Assembly (NCBI RefSeq): GCF_022780145.1
Contig: NZ_JALEXO010000021.1
Coordinates: 1-20,159 of the forward strand
Source: Intestinibacter sp.
GTDB lineage: Bacteria > Bacillota > Clostridia > Peptostreptococcales > Peptostreptococcaceae
Direction: 5' to 3'
DNA: 20,159 nucleotides
Positions 1 through 7,176 of the stretch are shown in pieces. The translations under genes were made by a program, and so were the position numbers. Every line of letters begins with the position of its first letter. The first letter of the stretch is position 1. The notes beneath the pieces were generated by a model, which saw nothing but the letters and a program-made list of their open reading frames with translations, was not told where the DNA came from and searched no databases.

Positions 1-1
1 C

Positions 2-187
2 TATAATTTAGCTAAATATTTTGAAGTAAAGAAAAATGACAATGTTATGTTCCATAATTTATACAAAACTGAAAATGGAGTAAAAGTTCAAAGTGATAAA
101 TATTTTGGAGAGCTTGAAAATAACGCAATAATAGAAGCAGATTCTAGACTTTTAGATGACGTTATAGAAGAAAGTCTGGAGGATTAA
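2..187 (+). CDS. C-terminal end of an unrecognised protein (5' truncated by window)
   Basis: The reading frame is open from base 2 and ends with TAA at 185-187, giving 61 visible codons. The piece is hydrophilic and acidic at the end (it finishes EESLED) and has no recognisable motif. A good Shine-Dalgarno site (GGAGG, 178-182) sits inside its last codons and serves the next gene, whose ATG lies 2 bases after this stop, so the two were probably co-translated. An ATPase paired with a small nuclease would fit that arrangement, but this is a guess. Function not assigned. Confidence 0.6.
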   Translation, partial: YNLAKYFEVKKNDNVMFHNLYKTENGVKVQSDKYFGELENNAIIEADSRLLDDVIEESLED

Positions 188-189
188 CA

Positions 190-473
190 ATGAAACAATA
201 GATGAAAATAATCAATATAAATTTGATTTTTCAAACTGTGAATATGTATGGCAGATTAATAATTTGGCGAGTAAGTTTAAATTAAAAGATGTTGATTTTA
301 TAACAGAGATAGACGATGAAATATTGTTTATTGAGTACAAAAATTCAAATATACCAAATGCTAGAAGACCAGAGGCTATGTATCAAAAGAAAAAAAGTGA
401 GCCACAAAAAGTTTATGGGTATACCAGCTATTTTAGCGGGGATTTTAACACAATTAGGACTATTTTCAATTAA
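190..473 (+). pseudogene. Broken, truncated nuclease-like gene (frameshift after start; 3' end replaced)
   Basis: An ideal start (GGAGG, then ATG at 190) reads only M-K-Q-stop. The reading frame one base back (codons from 195) is open and sensible: one extra A in the AAA at 193-195 would give M-K-T-I-D-E-N-N and continue to about 410. The product contains VDFITEIDDEILFIEYKN, whose Asp...Glu-x-Lys spacing on a hydrophobic strand fits a PD-(D/E)XK-type nuclease core; this family assignment is inferred from the motif only. From about 405-415 the DNA becomes ABC permease coding sequence in another frame, so residues after that point (to TAA at 471-473) are an out-of-frame tail. A 69-residue version from TTG 264 exists but has no Shine-Dalgarno site. 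The gene is almost certainly non-functional as written, or else the assembly has errors here. Confidence 0.55.
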
Positions 474-1077
474 CTTAAAAATAATGGGAAAAGCAAATCA
501 AGCTATCAACGTAGATCAATTTGATTTACTTGTATCTCTACGCTATATTAAGGGAGTTCCGCTTTTACAAAATACTCTATTTATCGTAGCACTTATAATT
601 GTAATTTTAATAGGCGTATTATATTGGTTCTTCGGAACAGAAATAGGGGCAGCTATTCGTGCAACTGGATGCAATGATCGTATGGCTCGTGCACAGGGGA
701 TAAATACTTCTTTAAGTAGTGTAATAGGTCTTATGATATCAAATGCTTTAGTAGCACTATCTGGGGCTTTGCTTTCACAATACCAAGGATTTGCCGATAT
801 AAATATGGGACGTGGAGCTATCGTAATTGGTTTAGCAGCAGTTATAATTGGCGAAGCAATATTTGGTAAAATATCTACAAATTTTGGATTTAAATTATTA
901 TCAGTTGCCTTCGGTGCTATTATATACTACATAGTATTACAAGTAGTAATATGGATGGGTATAGATACAGACTTATTGAAATTATTATCTGCGGTTGTCG
1001 TTGCAATTTTCCTTGCTATACCGACTATGAAGAGTAGATATTTTTCAAAACCAGTTAAAAGAGGAGGTAATATGTAA
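415..1077 (+). CDS. ABC transporter permease, N-terminally truncated (TrpY-like, amino-acid uptake type)
   Basis: A membrane permease of the branched-chain-amino-acid/TrpXYZ superfamily. Sequence from about base 409 (KFMGIPAILAGILT, then INLKIMGKAN) matches the internal part of this family, which I recall as usually close to 290-300 residues. Only about 220 remain, so the first two or three helices, normally in front of the IPAILAGILT segment, are missing. The remainder looks intact: several hydrophobic helices, the cytoplasmic coupling segment GAAIRATGCNDRMARAQGI that contacts the ATPase, and a Lys/Arg-rich tail. ATG 415 lies at the edge of homology with only a weak ribosome-binding site; ATG 316 is in frame but would add residues encoded by the nuclease fragment. 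The stop overlaps the ATPase start (TAATG). The missing N-terminus makes transport unlikely unless the join is an artefact. The substrate-binding protein is not in the window. Confidence 0.75.
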   Translation: MGIPAILAGILTQLGLFSINLKIMGKANQAINVDQFDLLVSLRYIKGVPLLQNTLFIVALIIVILIGVLYWFFGTEIGAAIRATGCNDRMARAQGINTSLSSVIGLMISNALVALSGALLSQYQGFADINMGRGAIVIGLAAVIIGEAIFGKISTNFGFKLLSVAFGAIIYYIVLQVVIWMGIDTDLLKLLSAVVVAIFLAIPTMKSRYFSKPVKRGGNM

Positions 1078-1871
1078 TGTTAGAAATTAAAAATGTACAT
1101 AAAATATTTAATCCTGGAACAGTAAATGAAAAGCACGCATTAAAAGGTGTAAATTTGGTTTTGGAAGATGGTGATTTTGTAACTGTTATAGGTGGAAATG
1201 GGGCTGGAAAATCTACTATGCTTAATGCCATAGCAGGTGTATGGCCTATTGATGAAGGAACTATTTTAATCGATGGAGAAGATGTAACAAATCTTCCTGA
1301 GCACAAAAGAGCTAAATACTTAGGTCGTGTATTCCAAGATCCAATGAACGGTACAGCGGCGACTATGGATATTGAAGATAATCTAGCTCTAGCTAACAGA
1401 AGAGGGAAAAGAAGAACTTTAAGAACAAGAATTAAATCATCAGAGAGAGCTAATTATAAAGAATTACTAAAAACACTTGGATTAGGATTAGAAGACCGTA
1501 TGACTTCTAAAGTAGGCTTGCTTTCTGGAGGACAACGTCAAGCACTTACATTATTGATGGCAACACTTAAAAAACCAAAGCTTCTTCTTCTAGATGAACA
1601 CACTGCAGCGCTTGACCCAAAAACTGCTGCAAAGGTTTTAGAAGCAACAGAGCAAATTGTAGAACGCGATAAATTAACAACTTTAATGATTACACATAAT
1701 ATGAAGGATGCAATCGCCCATGGAAATCGCCTTATAATGATGATGGATGGAAATATTATCTTAGATATCAAGGGTGAAGAGAAAAAGAAGCTTACAGTAG
1801 AAGATTTGCTTCATAAATTTGAAGAAGCTAGCGGTGAAGAATTTGCCAGTGATAAAGCTATTTTAGGATAA
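1077..1871 (+). CDS. ABC transporter ATP-binding protein (TrpZ-like)
   Basis: Cytoplasmic ATPase that powers the permease encoded just upstream; the start codon overlaps the permease stop (TAATG) with GAGGAGG in front. All nucleotide-binding motifs are present: Walker A GGNGAGKST (39-47), Q-loop Gln87, signature LSGGQ (149-153), Walker B LLLLDE ending Asp173-Glu174, D-loop ALDP, and switch His207 (ITHNM). The sequence DEHTAALDP, with His in place of the usual Pro, is something I associate with the TrpXYZ/YnfD-like amino-acid uptake subgroup. Length (264) is normal. Together with the upstream permease this suggests import of an aromatic or related amino acid; the substrate cannot be read from the sequence. 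A terminator follows directly. Confidence 0.88.
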   Translation: MLEIKNVHKIFNPGTVNEKHALKGVNLVLEDGDFVTVIGGNGAGKSTMLNAIAGVWPIDEGTILIDGEDVTNLPEHKRAKYLGRVFQDPMNGTAATMDIEDNLALANRRGKRRTLRTRIKSSERANYKELLKTLGLGLEDRMTSKVGLLSGGQRQALTLLMATLKKPKLLLLDEHTAALDPKTAAKVLEATEQIVERDKLTTLMITHNMKDAIAHGNRLIMMMDGNIILDIKGEEKKKLTVEDLLHKFEEASGEEFASDKAILG

Positions 1872-1886
1872 TTAAATACGTAAAAT

Positions 1887-1930
1887 AAAAACTGTAGATA
1901 GTACTTTTTAAGTATTAAATACAGTTTTTT
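1887..1930 (+). terminator. Intrinsic terminator of the ABC transporter operon
   Basis: AAAACTGTA (1887-1895) pairs with TACAGTTTT (1920-1928). The interior can extend the pairing (AGTACTT with AAGTATT), and T residues follow. Confidence 0.75.
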
Positions 1931-1951
1931 ATTTATTTGTAAAACATAGTG

Positions 1952-1979
1952 TTTAATGTGTACAATTATATATTATAAT
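1952..1979 (+). promoter_or_regulatory. Candidate promoter for the McrBC-like operon
   Basis: A perfect -10 (TATAAT, 1974-1979) is preceded at 16 bp by TTTAAT, a weak -35. It lies after the transporter terminator and 44 bp before the first gene of the operon. In DNA this AT-rich, chance matches are common, so confidence is limited. Confidence 0.35.
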
Positions 1980-2022
1980 TTATATATATAAAACAAAGAG
2001 GGATAATAATAAGGAGTAAATT

Positions 2023-3075
2023 ATGCAAAAAATAGTAGACGTATTTTTAGAAATAGTAAATTCGCAGGAATGTTTAGATATGATTTACAAAAACTATCTA
2101 GTTGAATCGAGAAAAAATATTCAATCTATAGATTATAGTAAATTAAAATCGATAATAAAAAATGACGAAAAAATGTCTCTTATGAAAAAATATAGGAAAA
2201 TATCGGGAGATGCCTTCATAATATTAGCAAAGCTAATATCAAAAGATACTTTAGCAGATCAAAAAGATCCTCTAGAATACCTTAAAATACCAGAAACAGG
2301 AGATTTAGTAAATTTAAAAAAATTATGTGTCGCTATTATAAATTTTTCGGGCGATATAGCTCATAATGGAGACTTAATTTTAGAAAATCACAATCAAAAG
2401 AGATATTTATTTTGTGGTATAGATAAATTTAAATTAGGAGATGATGAAAAGCTAAACCAAGACTTAGAACAGCTGATAAAAATTCGACATGAATTAGAAG
2501 AACTAAAGGATAAAATATCAAAATTAGAAAATCAAAATAATTATTTAAAAGAGGAAAATAAAAGAGCTTTAGATGAAAACAAAAGCTACAAAAGGGAATT
2601 AAAAAGACAGGAAAAAGAATTAAATGATCTATCAAGTCAAAAAGAAGATTTAAATCGAGCTTTTAATAGAGCTAATGAAGAACTACAACAAAAAAATAAC
2701 GAGATAAAAAGCTTGAATCTAGAAATTGAAGGATTAAATAAGTCTTTAGAAAATGCAGTTTTTTTCGATGAAGCTGTTGTATCTCAGGACGTAGATAAAC
2801 AAATATCCATAATTTATACTGCAAATCTATCGTTTATAGATAAGATTTATTATGATATTGAATTTAAAAATTACAAGGAAATAAAGGACAATATTAAAGG
2901 CTACCTTGAAGAGCTAAAATCTAAGGGCATATTAAAGGTGGGAATTCAAAGTAATAAGCTAAATTCTCTTACTCTTAGAAATATAATAAAGCTCGGAAGA
3001 GAGGAAGGTATAAGTATAAAAAGGATATTTTTTAATACTGAAAAAGAGCTTATTGAAAAGCTAATAAAATTTTAA
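2023..3075 (+). CDS. Coiled-coil protein co-encoded with McrB/McrC-like proteins
   Basis: 350 residues in three parts. Residues 1-140 are a helical globular domain with a notable SGDIAHNGD segment around His114. Residues 143-243 form a long, charged, heptad-like coiled coil (repeated Leu/Ile with Glu/Lys). Residues 244-350 form a compact alpha/beta-looking domain. No signal peptide or membrane segment is seen, so it is cytoplasmic. The start has AAGGAG at proper spacing. The stop is 24 bp before the McrB-like gene, so it is the first gene of the operon. I do not recognise the family. By context it is a likely accessory, sensor or scaffold subunit of the restriction-like system, as coiled-coil partners are in CoCoNuT-type McrBC relatives (inference). 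The His motif loosely recalls HEPN nucleases, but the conserved Arg is not evident. Confidence 0.8.
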   Translation: MQKIVDVFLEIVNSQECLDMIYKNYLVESRKNIQSIDYSKLKSIIKNDEKMSLMKKYRKISGDAFIILAKLISKDTLADQKDPLEYLKIPETGDLVNLKKLCVAIINFSGDIAHNGDLILENHNQKRYLFCGIDKFKLGDDEKLNQDLEQLIKIRHELEELKDKISKLENQNNYLKEENKRALDENKSYKRELKRQEKELNDLSSQKEDLNRAFNRANEELQQKNNEIKSLNLEIEGLNKSLENAVFFDEAVVSQDVDKQISIIYTANLSFIDKIYYDIEFKNYKEIKDNIKGYLEELKSKGILKVGIQSNKLNSLTLRNIIKLGREEGISIKRIFFNTEKELIEKLIKF

Positions 3076-3099
3076 AGCAAATTTAGGGGGAAGATAGTT

Positions 3100-5097
3100 A
3101 TGAATACAAATGATTTAGGTAGAATAATAGATATGAATAACGAGGTATATGTTTTGGGCGTACTTGCAACTGATAGAGATGAATATCCGAATATAGTAAT
3201 TAGACAGGCGGCAGTAGCTCAGATGAAAAACTCAGATAGTGTGGTGTTTTTTGTACAAGCAATTAGTGACGAACCAAAATACGCTAGAGATGAGCTAAAC
3301 CGTGAACTAGATCAAGAGCTCAGAAATTTATACATAGGCATAGATGTTCATCATAATAGTATGGCTGAATATCCATTTTATCCTGGAGTGCATGAAATTC
3401 CGTATAATTACAATAGTATTGACGACAAGGAAGATATAATACTAAATGAATTACGAGGTAGACTCTTAATTTTTAAAATAAATATTCAAAAAAATAATTC
3501 TGATGGAACAATATACAAAAATATTTTACTACAGTCAGTTTTAGATATAGATGACGACGGCTCATGGTATAAAACTATTCCCGAGGTGCAAGGAAATATA
3601 GATACATTTGAGTCAAAACTAATCGAAGGAAGAAGTATATATCTAAAAGGATATCCTCATGATATGGATGTTCCAGAGGGGATAATATGTGAGGATTATA
3701 TATATGTTGATTTCGATGAAGATAACTTCGAAAGAGTAGAGGCAACAGATGATGCTTGGCGTTTTGTAGGCGATATAAACCAAATAAGAAAGCTTCCATT
3801 TGATATTTCAGACGAAGACTATGATACAAATGTAATTGCACAGCTAGAAAATATAGTATTTATAAAGGAAAATTATTTTTACGATGAATTATGCTCAGAA
3901 GACAAAAAATCTGTGCTAGGATATTTAGAAGTAGTAGACAATACAAGAGAAATTGAGTTTTTAAGAGAAATTAAGAACTATACAATGAAAAAAAGTCTAT
4001 ACTACGATATGAAGGATATAATAAATTTACATATAAGTATAAAGACAAATTACATGACAATAGTAGCTGGGATGAGTGGTACAGGTAAGACTCAGATAAG
4101 CTTAGCATATGCTCAAGCACTTGGACTAAGCGAAGAGGAGGGAACGCTTTTATTTTTACCAATAACTCCATCTTATACTGAGCCAGAAGATATATTGGGG
4201 TATTTAAATACGACTACTGGAGTGTACATATCATCAGAAACAGGACTTGTAGATTTTTTAATTCACGCACAAGCAAACCCTGATAAGCTTCATTTTGTAG
4301 TATTTGACGAGATGAATTTATCTCAAGTTGAGCATTGGTTCGCGCCGTTTATATCTCTTTTAGAGCTAGATCAAAAAGATAGAAATTTAAGACTATACAG
4401 TAAAAATGCTGTCTGCAACAATAATTCAAAATACAAGCCTATATTAAATATTGGAGATAATGTGAGATTTATAGGAACTGTCAACCTCGATGAAACTACA
4501 AAGGATTTTTCTGATAGATTACTAGATAGAGCTAATTTAGTTACTTTGAAAAAAGGAACTTTTAAGGATTTCAAGGACGAAAAAATAGAATTTTTAAAAG
4601 ATAGTGAAGATGAAAAATTAGAAGATAACGATTTAGATAAAGATACGAGCTTTACATTTGAAGAGTTTCAAAGCTGGATAAAAAAAGATGTCACTATAGA
4701 TAGGCTATCAGATGATGAGATCGATTTGCTTGATGAAATACATAGATTGATTTCAATAAATGACTCACAAAAGGGGATATCATTTAGAATAGCGAATAAA
4801 ATAGCGAGCTATCTTCAAAACATACCTATTGACGAGGGTGGAAGAGATGCTTTAAACAGAGGTACAGCCTTAGATTTACAAATAAAACAGAGGGTATTGA
4901 CTAAAATAAAGGGAACAGAAAGACAGCTTGGAAATTTAATTGGAACAATCGACCTAGCTTCAGGAAATGTCGAAAACAGCGCATTATACGATGTATTAGA
5001 CGGTGAAATGGCCAAAAAAATAGGCGATTTTGAATTTACAAAAAATGAAATTAGAAGAAAAGCGAGGGAGTTAACTGTTTATGGATATGCTAATTAA
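3100..5097 (+). CDS. McrB-like AAA+ ATPase/GTPase of a type IV restriction-like system
   Basis: A 665-residue protein, probably the hexameric motor of an McrBC-related complex. Residues 1-310 are an N-terminal region of unknown fold, rich in beta-strand-like stretches, in the place where McrB relatives carry a nucleic-acid recognition domain. The AAA+ module follows: Walker A GMSGTGKT (324-331), Walker B VVFDEMNLSQVE (Asp403-Glu404), a sensor strand IGTVNLDET (458-466) and DRLLDRA, which supplies arginine-finger candidates. McrB proper has MNxxDRS at the sensor position; here it reads VNLDET, so GTP specificity is doubtful. Residues 500-665 hold the helical lid and a C-terminal extension. The start has AGGGGGAAGAT upstream. 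Its 3' end overlaps the nuclease gene by 17 bp, so the two products are surely made together. Confidence 0.85.
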   Translation: MNTNDLGRIIDMNNEVYVLGVLATDRDEYPNIVIRQAAVAQMKNSDSVVFFVQAISDEPKYARDELNRELDQELRNLYIGIDVHHNSMAEYPFYPGVHEIPYNYNSIDDKEDIILNELRGRLLIFKINIQKNNSDGTIYKNILLQSVLDIDDDGSWYKTIPEVQGNIDTFESKLIEGRSIYLKGYPHDMDVPEGIICEDYIYVDFDEDNFERVEATDDAWRFVGDINQIRKLPFDISDEDYDTNVIAQLENIVFIKENYFYDELCSEDKKSVLGYLEVVDNTREIEFLREIKNYTMKKSLYYDMKDIINLHISIKTNYMTIVAGMSGTGKTQISLAYAQALGLSEEEGTLLFLPITPSYTEPEDILGYLNTTTGVYISSETGLVDFLIHAQANPDKLHFVVFDEMNLSQVEHWFAPFISLLELDQKDRNLRLYSKNAVCNNNSKYKPILNIGDNVRFIGTVNLDETTKDFSDRLLDRANLVTLKKGTFKDFKDEKIEFLKDSEDEKLEDNDLDKDTSFTFEEFQSWIKKDVTIDRLSDDEIDLLDEIHRLISINDSQKGISFRIANKIASYLQNIPIDEGGRDALNRGTALDLQIKQRVLTKIKGTERQLGNLIGTIDLASGNVENSALYDVLDGEMAKKIGDFEFTKNEIRRKARELTVYGYAN

Positions 5098-6832
5098 TTC
5101 TCAAATCGTACATTTAAAGCTTATAAAATATTATCTAAATGAAAATAAAGAGGAAGCTATTTCAAATGAAGAGGACATTTTTATTGATTTAGATAAATGT
5201 AGAGATGGATTTTTAGGTAGTGAAGTATTTGAGTTTTATGAATATGAAAAAGCAGAACTTGAGCTTGTAAAATCGGCGAATTCTTGTGAAGTTAATATAG
5301 AATGTTATTTTGACGAAAGTGAACGAATAGACCTACATAATAAAAACAATTTTACTAAAAAACTTATGCAAAATGAAAAGATACTGATCTCACCTGGTGG
5401 AGATGACGATGATATGCTAGTTCCAGGAAGATACGAGATAAAAATAACAAATGGCAAACAGATTTATTATGGGTTTTATTTTATAAAAGCATCTACAACA
5501 ACATGGGATAGTCTCGTAAATATGAGAGAATATATAGAAAAAAGTGTAAAAGGACTCTCATATGATATTTTTGGAAAGAGAAAGGCTGGAAATTTTGAAG
5601 TCGATACTAAGATAATGGATAAACTTTTATATTTAAACGACAAGAAAAATCTACTAATTACGAGTTTAGATTTAATAGTGAAAAATCCAATAACAAGCAT
5701 CGAAAAAGTCTACAAATGTACACATAAATCTCAAAGACCTACTAATAAAAGTCAGAGATGGATGAATCAAAAGGGATATAGATATAACGATAACATTTAT
5801 AATCCAAGTGTATTTAGAGAAAAAAGGAGTATTGAGTCAAAATATATATTGGAAAATAGAATTTTGAAGAAAATATCCATCGAGATATACAGTGTAGTGT
5901 TAGATATATTAAGTCAGCTTAAAATAGAAAAAAATCGACTATCTAAGAAGCTCGAAGATGTAAATGCTTCTTATAGAGAATATGAAAAAGACATAGCTAA
6001 TATAAATGAATATATCGCTAGCATGGAGAAGATAAAAAGCAATATGGTCTTTTACTTGAGAAATTCATGGCTTAATGATTTAGATGAAAGCTTAAATTGC
6101 ATCCCTACATCTAATATTATAAAAAATAAGTATTATAATGAGATATACGAAATTTATAAGCACCTAAAGGACTTAAGCAAAGACGACAAAAAGACTTTAT
6201 TTCCACATAAGAAAACATCGAAATTATTTGAGATATACAATTTCTTAGTCATTAAGGAGATGTTCGAAAATGACGGCTTTGAGTGGAGAGAAGGATGGAT
6301 TAAGGATAGAAATCTAGATTTTGTGTTTTGGGGAGATTTAAAGCCTGAGGATTATGTGGTTTTAGTTAAGGAAAATTATAAGGTTAAAATCACTTACGAT
6401 AAGATTTTAAATAGAAGCAAGGATTTAGCTAAAAATAAAGACCCAAAATCACAGATATCTGTCAAACAAAATAATAGAAGTAAAAGACCTGATATATTGA
6501 TAGAACTTTTTAAAGATGAAAAATTTATAAATGCTGTAGTCGTAGAGGTCAAATATAGAAAACTCAAATATATTCACAGCGATAATGACGATACTCATGT
6601 CGATATGCAGCTCGAAAACTATAGAGACCTCGAGTACTATGATGCAAATACATCTAAGGTCAAGAGGATGTTTCCAATTGCTAAGGTCATCGCAGTTTAT
6701 CCAGAACAAAAAAATGCCGTTAAGATGTCTAATGAGACCTACGACAATATTGTATTTTTGCCGATAGATGTTGATCAGGTAGATGAGCTTGAAAAAGAGA
6801 TATTTGAGGTGGTTAGAGAGAGCTTTAGCTAA
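5081..6832 (+). CDS. DUF2357 domain McrC-like PD-(D/E)XK nuclease
   Basis: 583 residues. The DUF2357 region begins near residue 112 with LVPGRYEIKI and GLSYDIFGK, typical of proteins paired with McrB-like ATPases. A coiled coil lies at about 283-325. The C-terminal domain carries a PD-(D/E)XK nuclease core: RPDILIEL (Asp471) followed by VVEVKY (Glu489, Lys491). The expected role is DNA or RNA cleavage activated by the upstream AAA+ ring, as McrC is by McrB. The ATG lies inside the end of the McrB-like gene, preceded by AGGGAG. The ATG two codons later (MLINSQ) is an alternative start. All catalytic residues visible to me are intact. A terminator lies about 90 bp downstream, closing the three-gene operon. 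Confidence 0.85.
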   Translation: MDMLINSQIVHLKLIKYYLNENKEEAISNEEDIFIDLDKCRDGFLGSEVFEFYEYEKAELELVKSANSCEVNIECYFDESERIDLHNKNNFTKKLMQNEKILISPGGDDDDMLVPGRYEIKITNGKQIYYGFYFIKASTTTWDSLVNMREYIEKSVKGLSYDIFGKRKAGNFEVDTKIMDKLLYLNDKKNLLITSLDLIVKNPITSIEKVYKCTHKSQRPTNKSQRWMNQKGYRYNDNIYNPSVFREKRSIESKYILENRILKKISIEIYSVVLDILSQLKIEKNRLSKKLEDVNASYREYEKDIANINEYIASMEKIKSNMVFYLRNSWLNDLDESLNCIPTSNIIKNKYYNEIYEIYKHLKDLSKDDKKTLFPHKKTSKLFEIYNFLVIKEMFENDGFEWREGWIKDRNLDFVFWGDLKPEDYVVLVKENYKVKITYDKILNRSKDLAKNKDPKSQISVKQNNRSKRPDILIELFKDEKFINAVVVEVKYRKLKYIHSDNDDTHVDMQLENYRDLEYYDANTSKVKRMFPIAKVIAVYPEQKNAVKMSNETYDNIVFLPIDVDQVDELEKEIFEVVRESFS

Positions 6833-6920
6833 AAAAAGTATAAATTACATTTTTTAGAAGGTTGGATAAGAAATTTTGGTATATTATTGAAGCAAAACAG
6901 TATATATTTTTTTGAGATTA

Positions 6921-6953
6921 AGAGTAGTATTATTGTACTGCTCTATTTTTTTA
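6921..6953 (+). terminator. Intrinsic terminator after the McrBC-like operon
   Basis: AGAGTAGTA pairs with TACTGCTCT (one internal mismatch) around the loop TTATTG, followed by a seven-T run. It is nearly identical to the terminator at 10670. Confidence 0.8.
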
Positions 6954-7176
6954 TATAGTTTAAAGTCAAATTTATCAAAACTATAAAAATATTGTTAATA
7001 AGTAAACTAAATAAATTTCATCAATTAAAAATTATTTTGATTCTTATTTTAAATTATAAATTTTATATTAAAAAAAATAAAAAAATAATAAGTAAGGAGG
7101 ATATTTGCATTATAAAATAGAAATTTATCATATTATGTAAAATGGAAATAATTGTCGTATAAAGAGGTGGAGATAA
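6954..7176. other. Very AT-rich gap before the NERD helicase gene
   Basis: No gene is seen here. The stretch 6960-7090 is almost entirely A/T. An orphan strong ribosome-binding sequence (AAGGAGG, 7094-7100) has no usable start codon behind it: TTG at 7105 gives only 11 codons. The functional ribosome-binding site for the next gene is AGAGGTGGAG just before 7177. No clear promoter could be chosen. The stranded ribosome-binding site and base composition fit an insertion boundary. Confidence 0.4.

Noticed and set aside
264..473. Independent 69-residue gene starting at TTG 264
   Set aside because: There is no ribosome-binding site, the frame is open upstream to a better start (after correcting one base), and the last 20 residues are permease DNA read out of frame.
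7092..7140. Short leader peptide after AAGGAGG (TTG 7105, 11 codons)
   Set aside because: The spacing is only 4 bases, the start is TTG and no attenuator follows; it is more likely a leftover ribosome-binding site.
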